Position numbers and translations under genes: made by a program. Under the pieces are notes generated by a model that was not told the origin of the DNA, did not search any database, and saw nothing but the letters and a program-made list of their open reading frames with translations. A stretch of DNA of 64,000 bases from Chloranthus sessilifolius (taxonomy: Eukaryota > Streptophyta > Magnoliopsida > Chloranthales > Chloranthaceae). The DNA is taken from the NCBI GenBank assembly GCA_021018995.1, contig CM037596.1:90217184-90281183 (forward strand), in the 5' to 3' direction. Positions 1 to 9,017 of the stretch are shown here, piece after piece (position 1 is the first letter of the stretch; each line of letters starts with the position of its first letter).

Positions 1-314
1 TATGTGCAGTAGCTACCCCTACGATTGCTTTTTGTATATAATATGCAATAAACTTCTAAAAATTTACTTGCAGCCATCCATTGTGACTATTTACTTTCTC
101 AACTTTCTCAAAAGAAACAATACAATTTTTCCATGCAATCATTGTAATGAAATTTGAGTAAAATTTAAATTCAATCCATTGTCTCATGATTGTAGTTGGT
201 GACGAACTTTGATTATTATAAATTTCTGAACTGTTATTATATAACAAGCCATGTCTATAGACATATTTAATTATGGATCTGACCAAGTAATCAAAGTTTA
301 TGCTTATTGACTAG
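1..314. other. Intron-like sequence, no feature recognised
   Basis: AT-rich sequence directly upstream of the first recognisable WDR89 exon. Its 3' edge ends in an acceptor-like CTAG at 311-314, so it probably belongs to an intron whose 5' exon lies outside the window. I see no convincing coding segment on either strand. Confidence 0.4.
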
Positions 315-403
315 GTGATGAATGTAGGGACTTCAATTGCAAAAGTGGGGTTCTTTGGAGGGACAAAACAAAGGCTTTGGTGTCTGACACATTGAAACTC
401 TAG
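315..403 (+). pseudogene. WDR89: WDR89/GTS1-like WD40 gene, internal exon with frameshift
   Basis: This exon encodes the stretch leading into a WD blade: VMNVGTSIAKVGFF, then RLWCLT, then HIETL. It matches the plant WD40 protein related to human WDR89 (GIGANTUS1 type), a small beta-propeller protein thought to act as a protein-interaction scaffold. The acceptor is CTAG at 311-314 and the donor is GTATGT at 404. In the frame of WCLT the next codons are CAT TGA, a stop. HIETL is read only after a shift, as if two bases had been lost at about 386-388. With that correction the exon ends in phase 1 and joins the next exon cleanly. As written, the copy cannot make a full WD40 protein unless it is spliced around or the base call is wrong. 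A genuine 2-bp deletion, an assembly error and a paralogous pseudogene remain possible. Confidence 0.6.
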
Positions 404-791
404 GTATGTCAGAAGATTGAACTCTTTACTATTTCTGTTGCATATGCCATAGTTTAGGGGACTGTTAGCACAATCTGTAGGACTTTTGCCCTTGAATAAT
501 GCTTCTGATTTTCAGTTTCATTTATTTTATTATATAACACCATTAACAAATGATTGCAATCCTTCTTCCTTCTCTTTTCCGTTTGGTAATGCAGAAAGTA
601 TACTAAGTAACAGAAAGATAGAGAAAAGTTAAGCGAGATGCTTAGGACAAGGACCGGCAAAACAAAATACTCCACTAACAAGGTAACCCCATAAAACCCA
701 AGCCATGATGGAACTTAATGAGGATCACAACCCTCAATACTATAAAATCAGATTGTGGATGACAAATCACACAAAACTTAGATTTTGTATG

Positions 792-1430
792 TTAAAACAC
801 TTCTAAATCCAACACTTCTAAATCTTCTGAGTTTACAGTAATAAGAGCCTGTCCTGGATGCTCCACCCTTCGATCCCGTAAATTCATAAGATCAGTCACT
901 GACGCAAGCTTATCGGTAGCAGCCCACAACACGTTTTTATCATTGATATGCTTTACTACCATGTCAATCGGTGTCCCCCTTCTGAAAATTTTATCATTAC
1001 ACTCCAACCAAATTGCCACATAACTGCTACCGGGACAATTTCCCAGCACTCTTGTGATGCCCTGGAACTCTTTCATACCACGAAGAACACAGCTCGACAC
1101 ATGTCCCATGAAACACCCAATTCATCTGGAAAAGGACAGACTTCTACCCGATATCTTAGTGGTATCCACAGTGGGTCAAAATCTCCGTTTTCTGTACGTA
1201 TCTGCCTGCTCCAAAACTGATACTATCAGTTTTGGACAATACATTGGTATGTGTCTGGCTGATACATACCAACATATATGGGTCGATATGGTCTGCTTTG
1301 AAATGGCTACGTATCGGTTTCGTCTGGAATTTTGACTCATCATAGCCACACAATGCAATAGGAGATGGTCAACAATTTCCTCAACATTACAACACACCCT
1401 CATTTCCTGCTTCCTAATATTGTCCATGGT
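792..1430 (-). mobile_element. L1-type LINE fragment, C-terminal end of reverse transcriptase ORF
   Basis: On the minus strand the 1340-1427 part reads like the zinc-binding segment after plant LINE reverse transcriptase (DNIRKQEMRVC, then EEIVDHLLLHC). The 792-1109 part reads like the typical plant LINE C-terminus (AIWLECNDKIFRRGTP, then NVLWAATDKL). The cysteine/histidine pattern is partly kept. No reverse transcriptase catalytic core is present, so this is a 5'-truncated, interrupted copy. It lies in the intron between WDR89 exons 315-403 and 1771-1853, antisense to the gene, and a small MITE splits it. Confidence 0.7.
1173..1338. mobile_element. Small MITE with inverted ends inside the LINE fragment
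   Basis: The left end GGGTCAAAATCTCC and the reverse complement of the right end, GAGTCAAAATTCC, form imperfect terminal inverted repeats. The interior has further inverted pieces (CGTATCTG near 1197, CTACGTATCGG near 1309). It interrupts the LINE coding match. No clear target duplication is visible, so the superfamily is uncertain. Confidence 0.45.
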
Positions 1431-1770
1431 AAGAATTTTTCTGCAAGCAACTGTTCAGACGAAATTTTTTTACCATGGACAATATTAGGATCTACATGCT
1501 ATCTATGAAATAAAAGTTTTTGATTATATGCAATAATTAAATCCTATTGATTTCTTTGTATATTGGTTGCAACTTTGTTATCCCTTTTTAATAAAATTTA
1601 AATGCAATGCATCAAAAAAGAAAAAAATGCAGGTTTTTTAGCATTAGTGGTTTTTTTTTTTCTAAAGCATCTGGATTATTGCATTGTATACTGATGGCAT
1701 TTAATTTTCTTCCTTGTCTTGGATAAATCTTTGTTTAGGTTTATTAACTAGCCATTGGTTAATCTGACAG

Positions 1771-1853
1771 TGTGGGATTGGAAAGATGCAAGACAAGTAG
1801 CTAGTTTCCAAGATGCACGTCAATCAGCTTCTGACACCTGGAGCCTACATCAT
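1771..1853 (+). pseudogene. WDR89: WDR89/GTS1-like gene, internal exon
   Basis: This exon reads WDWKDARQVASF, then DARQSASDTWSLHH, and continues in phase 0 into VNYFVDC of the exon at 3568. In relatives the same stretch joins the HIETL end of the preceding exon to the last WD blades. The acceptor is CTGACAG ending at 1770 and the donor is GTATGC at 1854. This exon has no stop or frameshift, so the only lesion seen in the gene is in the preceding exon. An alternative acceptor at 1751 would lengthen it in frame but fits the protein less well. Confidence 0.65.
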
Positions 1854-1950
1854 GTATGCTATTTTCGTGCTTTGAAATAAATGTGTTAAAATGATTCCTC
1901 CTCTCTTTATTGCCAGACGTTTGCTGAAAGCATTTGTGTTATGGGAATAT

Positions 1951-2969
1951 GGGTAAAGGTAGCCTGGTACCATGGACCATGTTACTTGGTCCCACACTAA
2001 TTTGCAGCCACATGGCACCAATCACATGATCAGATGCCGTGGATAGGAGCGGTTCGATGATCACAATTATTTGGTGGACAAAAAGTTAAAATAAAAAAAA
2101 ACATAAAATCATGCGGTTAAACGATTCAATTGCACATAAAATGAACGTTAAGATCACATTTGGTTTTTCCCGTTCATTTCTCACCATGGTTGATGCCATT
2201 GACTGTCCAGTGCATAGTGACAAATTTCACCGAAATTCGGCGAAATTTCGCGAAAATAGCCGAAATGGGGGTCAAACGAAAATTTCGATACTTTTCGAAA
2301 ATTTCCGTAATTTCGGTTTTTTCGGCAAAATTTCGTAAGTTTCGGTAAATTTCAAAAATTTCGAATTTTTTTTAAAAATTTTATTTATTATTTATTATTT
2401 TTAAAGTTACTAATTTAATAGTAACCGGAGATAGCAAGTATGCTGTATGAGCACCACACGGCTGTGGATATGCTTGGCTGAAAGGTTGAATGCAACCTAT
2501 TATATAAGTGCTTTGGAGTGGCCAGATTTTTGTCCTCACCGATGTGGGACTAAAGCTAGTTAGAAATGCACTTCTTTCCAACACTTGAAACAACACTACA
2601 CTTGAAAATTCACTTATTTGTCATAGGCTGCGTTTAAGCAATGGTTCTAAACCCACTTGGAACAATTGCTTAAATATATATTTTTATATATTTTTAATCA
2701 CCGAAACATTCCCGAATTTTTCCTGAAATGTATCGAAATTAATCCGAAATGTACCGAAAGGACCCCCCACCGAAAAATTAACGAAAACGAAATTTGTCAC
2801 TATGGTCCAGTGTTATATTATTTTATTTTAATTTTTTTTCATAAAATAGTTATGATCATCGATTCACTCCTATCCATGACACCCGATCATGAGATTGGGT
2901 ACCACGTGGCTGCAAATTTTTTGGGACTAGGTAAGTTACCTAGTCAATGGTACCACGCTACCTTTATCC
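1951..2969. mobile_element. Mutator-like non-autonomous element in WDR89 intron
   Basis: The left end GGGTAAAGGTAGCCTGGTAC pairs with the reverse-complemented right end GGATAAAGGTAGCGTGGTAC. Similarity continues inward for about 100 bp or more on each side (both arms contain TTTGCAGCCAC and ATGGATAGGAG). A perfect 9-bp target duplication, TGGGAATAT, flanks it (1942-1950 and 2970-2978). Long terminal repeats plus a 9-bp duplication indicate the Mutator superfamily. No transposase is encoded, and a hAT element sits in its centre. Confidence 0.85.
2213..2804. mobile_element. hAT-type MITE nested in the Mutator-like element
   Basis: The terminal inverted repeat is CATAGTGACAAATTTC, exact at both ends, with an exact 8-bp target duplication GTCCAGTG at 2205-2212 and 2805-2812. 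Subterminal sequence is rich in CGAAATTTCG-type inverted motifs (2226-2365 and 2698-2795). The middle (about 2405-2660) has a different composition, including TATATAAG near 2504 and GATGTGGGAC near 2541, and may be another nested insertion. Confidence 0.85.
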
Positions 2970-3180
2970 TGGGAATATTAGCTGATGCTTAACATGACAT
3001 AGGCAGAATATAAGCCGATAGTTTACATGACTGTGATGTGAACCTCAATTAGGTGATACTATCGATGATGATGGGAGTATGCATAAAAAAAAAATTTAAT
3101 ATAAATATACAATGTCAACCTAAAATGGGAAAAATATGAACTTTTAGAAAAATAAATAATAGGACAATTAGAAGATATAG

Positions 3181-3306
3181 GCTGCGTATGGGTTTGCTCT
3201 TTGGCTCCAGCAGGGAACTATTTTCAGGTTTGGTACCACTGCTCGTCGCCCCATCTGCTCTGGCGGGGAGCTGTGTCAGCTTTATAAGTGCTAACCCAAG
3301 CGCAGC
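3181..3306. mobile_element. Short MITE-like inverted repeat
   Basis: GCTGCGTATGGGTTTGC at the left and the reverse complement of the right end, GCTGCGCTTGGGTTAGC, form imperfect inverted ends about 125 bp apart. The flanks do not give a convincing duplication, so the family is not assigned. It lies in the last WDR89 intron. Confidence 0.4.
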
Positions 3307-3567
3307 TATAATTGCCATGTTATCACTTAGATATGAAATATAATTGTGCCTATAGTTTCATATGGCATGATAAAATTGCATAATAGATACTTAGAAGTAA
3401 CCATTTTTCTTACATCACCCTTCTTATAATTCAATAGATATTGTATCATGCGCATAATCAGACAACGCATATTGTAATATGTGAAATGTTAATTTTTTTG
3501 TCCATGTCAATAAGGTATCAGCAATCTATGTTATAGTCAATTTTGTTAAAGTTATCTGATTTGGCAG

Positions 3568-3939
3568 GTGAACTATTTTGTTGATTGCCACCACTCAGAA
3601 GATGATGATCGGATGTGGGTGATCGGTGGCACAAACATGGGCACGTTGGGCCACTTTCCTGTAAATTATAAGGGATGTGGATCAATAGGATCTCCCGAAG
3701 CTATTCTGCATGGTGGGCATGCAGGGGTTGTAGGAACTATATTACCTGTTTCAAGCATCGACAATATTGGCTCTGCCCGAAGCCAAGGGATTTTCGGCTG
3801 GACAGGTGGTGAAGATGGCTGCTTATGTTGCTGGTTGTCTGATGAAGCATCTTCTGAAGCGAACCGTTCGTGGATTTCCAGTTCGCTGGGTATGAAATCT
3901 CCTAGGACTCTTGGGAAGATCAGGCATCGCCCTTACTGA
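3568..3939 (+). CDS. WDR89: WDR89/GTS1-like WD40 protein, last exon
   Basis: This is an intact 123-codon terminal exon. The acceptor TTGGCAG ends at 3567, so the first codon GTG is read from a spliced message and is not a start. It reads VNYFVDC, then MWVIGGTN, FPVNYK, ILHGGHAGVV, the seventh-blade motif FGWTGGEDGCLCCWL, and a basic tail ending HRPY. WDR89 relatives share the IGGTN, GGHA and TGGED order and positions. The stop TGA is at 3937-3939. Sequence after it (3940 to about 4520) is a plausible 3'UTR. Because an upstream exon carries a frameshift, whether this open exon is still translated is uncertain. Confidence 0.8.
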   Translation: MNYFVDCHHSEDDDRMWVIGGTNMGTLGHFPVNYKGCGSIGSPEAILHGGHAGVVGTILPVSSIDNIGSARSQGIFGWTGGEDGCLCCWLSDEASSEANRSWISSSLGMKSPRTLGKIRHRPY

Positions 3940-4515
3940 AGAAGGTTTGCTTTTTAAGTATTGAAAATATGTGTTTACGAGGGATCGAATTTTGGGGAGC
4001 AAATCTCATCTCTTGTGCCATTATTATAATGTTTTTATTAGAAGTACAAAGCAGAGAAGCTTGAAATTTGCTGAGAAGGATACGGCAGCAGACATGATTT
4101 TTCTCTACTTGCTGTTGCTTGTATGAGTATGTAGCAATCTCTAAAGGATGACTTTATTAAGCAAAGTGTTCCATAAGGTGATGAATCAAATCCTGACTTT
4201 ATTATTCGCACCTGAAAGGCATTTCAATCAGTTCCGACTTGCAGGAAGAGGGTGGGGACCCAAGTGTCAGGGTAAGACCATTTCAGCTTTTAAGCTGGTA
4301 TATGGTAACCGAGCGTTCCCAATCTAAATTTGAACAGGTCACTGATTGGGTACTTGCGGCACTCTTTTTCAGCGGTGTGCCACTTAGATGTGAAGGACCC
4401 AATGTAAATATCTGGTGGGCCAAAATTGTATAAAAGAAAAATCTCCATTGTCTGATTCAAAGTAATCAAACTAAACAAGGTTTAGATATTCACTATTCCT
4501 CAAAGTAATAGGTAA
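3940..4515 (+). other. Probable 3'UTR and flank of WDR89-like gene
   Basis: AT-rich sequence following the stop codon, with no further coding match. It ends in tandem TAGGTAA units (about 4506-4524), the last of which served as target site for the Mutator-like element that follows. Confidence 0.35.
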
Positions 4516-4651
4516 TAGGTAATAGGGAAATTTGCATTTTTGGCCCTACAAGTATGCTTATTTGCAAAAACGGCTCTATAGTTTGAAACTGTGCAAAATA
4601 GGCCAGCTCCAAGCCAAGCCGTTTCTACTTCAGGATCCACCTGTTTTTTCG

Positions 4652-4653
<2 letters not shown>

Positions 4654-4702
<49 letters not shown>
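4654..4702. repeat. (TA)n microsatellite
   Basis: An uninterrupted TA run just inside the left arm of the Mutator-like element. Confidence 0.95.
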
Positions 4703-4706
<4 letters not shown>

Positions 4707-4789
4707 TATTTTTCATTTTTTTTATTGTTCATTTTTTCAGTTCCGACTTTAGTAGCGTTCGATTATAATTGTGGGTCGTGGTACTCGAT

Positions 4790-6042
4790 ATTTAAAGCGC
4801 TATTTTGGACTCTATTTTACGATAACGGACAATATTTTATGATCGCGATCGCTAACATATGATAGATTTTAGGGTACGAAGAAAAAAAAAAGATTACTGT
4901 GTTTATTAGTTAGTGATCTGTCAAAAATATAAGAACATAAGACATAAGTAAACAAAAAAAATTAAAAAAATTAAAAAACTCGCTAACATATCGCTATCTT
5001 AAGATGACAACCGCTATCTTAAGATTGCGGTCACTTATAAATTTTTTTTTTTTTTTAAATTTTTTATAAGATATCGGCCGATATTTTAAGATATCGCCCG
5101 CTATCCTAAGATAGCGGCCGATATTAAAAAATAAAATAAAATTATAAGTATAGCGGCCACTAACATACCGCGCTAACTTAAAAAAAATTTTATTTTTTTT
5201 ATTTTTTATAAGATATCGGTCGATATCCTAAGATAGCGGCCGATATCTTATAAATAAAAATTTTTTTTTTTTTTTTTTTAAAGTTAGCGGTATGTTAGCG
5301 GTCACTATCTTAAGATAGCGGCCGCTAACTTATAATTTAATTTTTATTTTATTTTATTTTATTTTAAGTTAGCGGTATATTAGCAGCCGCTATCTTAAGA
5401 TAGCGGTATATTAGATAGCGGCCGCTAACTTATAAATAAATAAATAATTTTTAAAGATAACATGCCGCTAATATATCGCTAATTTAAAAAAAAAAAAAAA
5501 AATAATAATAAATTAAAATTTTTTTTTTTTTTTTATAAGATATCGGCCGATATCCTAAGATAGTGACCGATATTTTAAGATATCGCCCGCTATCCTAAGA
5601 TAGCGGCCGATATTAAAATTTTTTTTTTTTTTTAATTAGCGGCATGTTAGCGGCCGCTAACTTATTAAAAAAAAAAAAAAAAATTTTTTAAGATATAAGC
5701 CGATATTTTAAAACATCGGCCGATAACTTATCATATCGGCCGATAACCTATAATATCGGCCGATAACTTATCATATCGATCGATAACTTATAATATCGGT
5801 CGATAACTTATCATATCGGCCGATATGATAAGTTATCGGCCGATGTTTTAAAATATCGGCTTATATCTTAAAAAGAAAAATATTATTTATTATTTTTTTT
5901 TTTAATAAGTTAGCGGCCGCTAACATGCCGCTAATTAAAAAAAAATAAATAAATAAAATTTAATATCGGCCGCTATGATAAGTTATCGACCGATATAATA
6001 AGTTATCGGCCGATATTTTAAAATATCGGCAGATATCTTTAA

Positions 6043-6095
<53 letters not shown>

Positions 6096-6240
6096 TTTCA
6101 ATAAGTTAGCTGCCGCTAGCATACCACTAACTTAGAAAAAAAAAAAAATTTTTTTTTAATAAGATATCGGCCGATATTTTAAGATATCGCTCGCTATCCT
6201 AAGATATCGCTCGCTATCCTAAGATAGCGGCTAATATTTA

Positions 6241-6292
<52 letters not shown>

Positions 6293-6735
6293 GTTAGCAG
6301 TATGTTAGCGACAATTATCTTAAGATAGCGGCTGCTATCTTATAAAAAAAAAAATTGGATAGCAGTATGTTAGCGGCCGCTAACTTATTAAATTTTTTTT
6401 TTTTTTTAAGTTTGCGGTATGTTAGCGCTATCTTAAGATAGCGGCCGCTAACTTAAAAAATATATATATAAATAAATAAAATATTAATTCGGCCGATATT
6501 TTAAGTTATCAGCCGATATCCTAAAATAGTGGCCGATATTTAAAAAAAAAAAAAAAAATTTATTTTTTAAGTTAGCGGTATGTTAGCGTCCACTATCTTA
6601 AAATAGCGGCCGCTAACTATAAAAAAAAAAAAAGAATTAATTTTTTATTTTTATTATTTTTTGTAAGACATCGGTATGTTAGCGACCGCTATTTTAAGAT
6701 AGCGGCCGCTAACATACCACAGTGGCCGCTAATAA
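4790..6735. repeat. Array of short GC-core palindromes in poly(A/T) spacers
   Basis: Three palindrome types recur irregularly: TTAGCGGCCGCTAA, TATCGGCCGATA and TATCTTAAGATA, with decayed forms. They are separated by A-, T- or TA-rich spacers, including a long T run at about 6246-6290 and (TA)n at about 6048-6087. GCGGCCGC occurs at 5318, 5418, 5650, 5913, 6373, 6441, 6606 and 6702. The units are not a regular tandem repeat; order and spacing vary. No open reading frame of note is present. Such DNA should form cruciforms or, if transcribed, many short hairpins. Confidence 0.85.
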
Positions 6736-6896
6736 GCGTAATGAAACACACACACACATATATATAAGGGAAACGTGGAACCAGCTTGGCTTGGAGCTGA
6801 CTTGTTATGCAAGAATTGAAATTATAGGGCCGTTTATGCAAATACATAAACTTATAAGGCCGAAAGTGTAAATTTCCCTAGGTAATAGGTAGGCAC

Positions 6897-7069
6897 ACCA
6901 TGTAAAGTAGCATTTACACATGTAAACCATGTATAGAAAAAGGAATGTAATAAAGCTAGGGCAATCAGAGACACTATTCTGGTCATGTAAAGTAGCATTT
7001 TACATGAAAACCATTTATAGAAAGAAAAAGAAATGCAACAAACAAAGGCTACTGAGAAACTATTCTGGT
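6897..7069. repeat. Two-copy tandem duplication of about 85 bp
   Basis: Both copies contain TGTAAAGTAGCATTT, an AAACCAT..TATAGAAA segment, and end in ACTATTCTGGTCATG. The second copy is followed directly by GC-richer sequence of unknown origin. Confidence 0.65.
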
Positions 7070-7883
7070 CATGGACTGGGCTGAAATGGGCTATGACTCC
7101 AAAGTCCACGAAGATCCCATCGTCTTCGACGCATCATCACCGTGGAATGCATGTGTGCAAATTGAATTCGCAATGCTTCGAGCGGCTTCTCGTGCCTCCG
7201 GTTGCCTATCGTTCAATAAATTTGCAGCGATGCAAAGGAGCATAGTGTCATGGGGGCGCAGCCCGACATCGGCTATCACACTCGTGCGGCGCTTCGATGC
7301 TGTGTGCAATGAAGCCAACTTACCCAATCATCAGACTCTGATACTACCCGCTTAGAGGACGGGAATTCCCGTTTACGGTTACCTTCTCTCGAGGCTAATC
7401 ATTCATCACATTGTGTTTCTTACGACACTCATCATCGCACCGTCGCTTCATCCTCGTGTGCCTTGTACTAGTACCTCGCTTCGCAACAGTGGCATGCACC
7501 TCCTCATGCCGTCTCATTCCAACATAACTCGCCGACATACCGAATCAAGCCCACCATCGTGTGCGTTCCACGTTACTAACACACGTCTGCATCCGGCCCT
7601 CAGCTATCGTGCACTACCGTGTCCCATGTAGCCCTCGAGTGCCCCCCTCATTGTTGACCCATGTGTACCGCGACTCCGGCTCGGGGCCACATGACAATCT
7701 CACATTGGGTGCTACACAGCATTGCCGAAGCAATGTCCTACGCCCACCCTTTCACGCTTAAGAGACACTTGCGCACCCTCTGGCGACGCAAGATCCTGTG
7801 TGGGTGAAAGACATTTCATTCAGCACTTCTCTAACATAGATTATCCAAACTCCATCTATGGGCAAATAACCCGAGGACCTCAA
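7070..7883. other. GC-richer degraded sequence, no identified gene
   Basis: There are open frames on both strands (for example 7071-7355 plus and 7413-7631 plus) but no recognisable domain and no splice context. A CTCTGATACTACCC motif at 7335-7348 resembles a reverse-complemented tRNA-Met primer-binding site, so this could be the edge of an old LTR element. I could not find matching LTR ends. Confidence 0.3.
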
Positions 7884-7898
7884 ACGTATTGATTTGTC

Positions 7899-8106
7899 TT
7901 TTTTTTTTTATAATCTGGGTATCCGAGCCTCTTAGAGCACCCGTCTAATCCCAGGGGCACATGCGTACCCCAAATTCAGCACATACTGGGTCAGCACAGG
8001 ATATAAATCCCTAGGGTGGCCTTAAGGGGGGGGAGGAGATTCGAACTCAGGTCTCCTGCTTTTGGAAGCAGGTACCTAGCCAGCTCGCTTAAACCCTTGA
8101 GGTTCC
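7899..8106 (-). mobile_element. tRNA-derived SINE with target duplication
   Basis: On the minus strand the 5' part looks like a tRNA: a box A-like GCTGGCTAGGTACC, then an anticodon-arm-like inverted repeat, then a perfect box B core GTTCGAATC. The body ends in a short A run (T run at 7899-7909 on the plus strand). It is flanked by a 15-bp direct repeat, ACGTATTGATTTGTC at 7884-7898 and ACGTATTGGTTTGTC at 8107-8121, one mismatch apart. Structure, length of about 208 bp and duplication fit a plant SINE transcribed by RNA polymerase III and mobilised by a LINE. Confidence 0.85.
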
Positions 8107-8121
8107 ACGTATTGGTTTGTC

Positions 8122-8728
8122 ATACCCCCATGGCACACAGACTCCTTCTGTGGCACATAGTGTCATGCCCCACACCACTACACCCATGACTCCTCGCATC
8201 ATCTTCCCATGCGACCTCGTTGCGATCGTGTCGCGACCGTATCGCACTACCAACCAGCTCCAAGGCCTCTACGCCTTCCCGCTGCTAGTCAATCAGCTCC
8301 AAGGCCCCCACGCCTTCCGACTACTACCCCAAATATTGACCCGTCATAGTAGGCAACCCAAATTCTTTCATTCCATCAACGTCCTGAAGGAAATAGAAAA
8401 TAGTAAACAAGTCATGTGATTACAATGGGAAAACAGGGTGTCTGTCCTGTTAGCTCAGAAATTCAGTGAAAATTTGACTTCCACAGATTTTGAGGCTCAA
8501 AACATTTCATTATTTACACGAAGGGCTCATCATTGGCACATGTCTCAATTAAAAAATCACATATATGAAGTTGAACCATCTGATCAATGCCCTTTAATAT
8601 AGACGAATAGATAGGAGATGAGTTTCGGATACTCAAATGACTGAAAATTTTTAGGCCCATGGTAGCTCCCAAATTTGAGCTCCCACACTTTGATGACTGA
8701 ATTGCTTAAAAATTGTGTCACGTGGATA
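8122..8728. other. No identifiable feature
   Basis: Non-coding-like sequence between the SINE and a hAT MITE. A short direct repeat (AACCAGCTCCAAGGC near 8252 and AATCAGCTCCAAGGC near 8291) is the only structure seen. Confidence 0.3.
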
Positions 8729-9017
8729 AAAGTAGGGCAGCTACATTAGCCCGTTTATGAAGAGGGCCAGGCGCCAGCTCATTTACTGTCGACCTACCTT
8801 AGGCCATGCTCAGCCCATTGCAGTCCGTGTTCTACCAGGACTAGTTTTCAAATACTCCGGCCTGGCCCAAACTCTACTCCACTGCCTGGATGATATAGGC
8901 CTCAATGGGCTGGGCTTGAGCCCTGCCTTCAATGGGACGAGTACAGGCTACGGTAGGTTGACTAGATATATAAATGAGCTCCCGTGGCCTAGCTCGATTA
9001 GTAAGTTGGGCCAGCTA

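Larger units (their letters stand above)
4525..6878. mobile_element. Mutator-like element with about 100-bp TIRs and a palindrome-array core
   Basis: The left arm (4525-4625) and the reverse complement of the right arm (about 6778-6878) align along about 100 bp: both begin AGGGAAATTT, both contain TTTGCA with AAACGG, and both end in CAGCTCCAAGCCAAGC. The 9-bp target duplication is TAGGTAATA (4516-4524 and 6879-6887). Long TIRs and a 9-bp duplication are Mutator-like. There is no transposase. The interior is almost entirely short palindromes separated by A or T runs. The duplication lies in a short tandem repeat, which slightly weakens it as evidence. Confidence 0.8.

Noticed and set aside
7335-7348. 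Primer-binding-site-like CTCTGATACTACCC
   Set aside because: One mismatch in the key part and no LTR pair or polypurine tract nearby.
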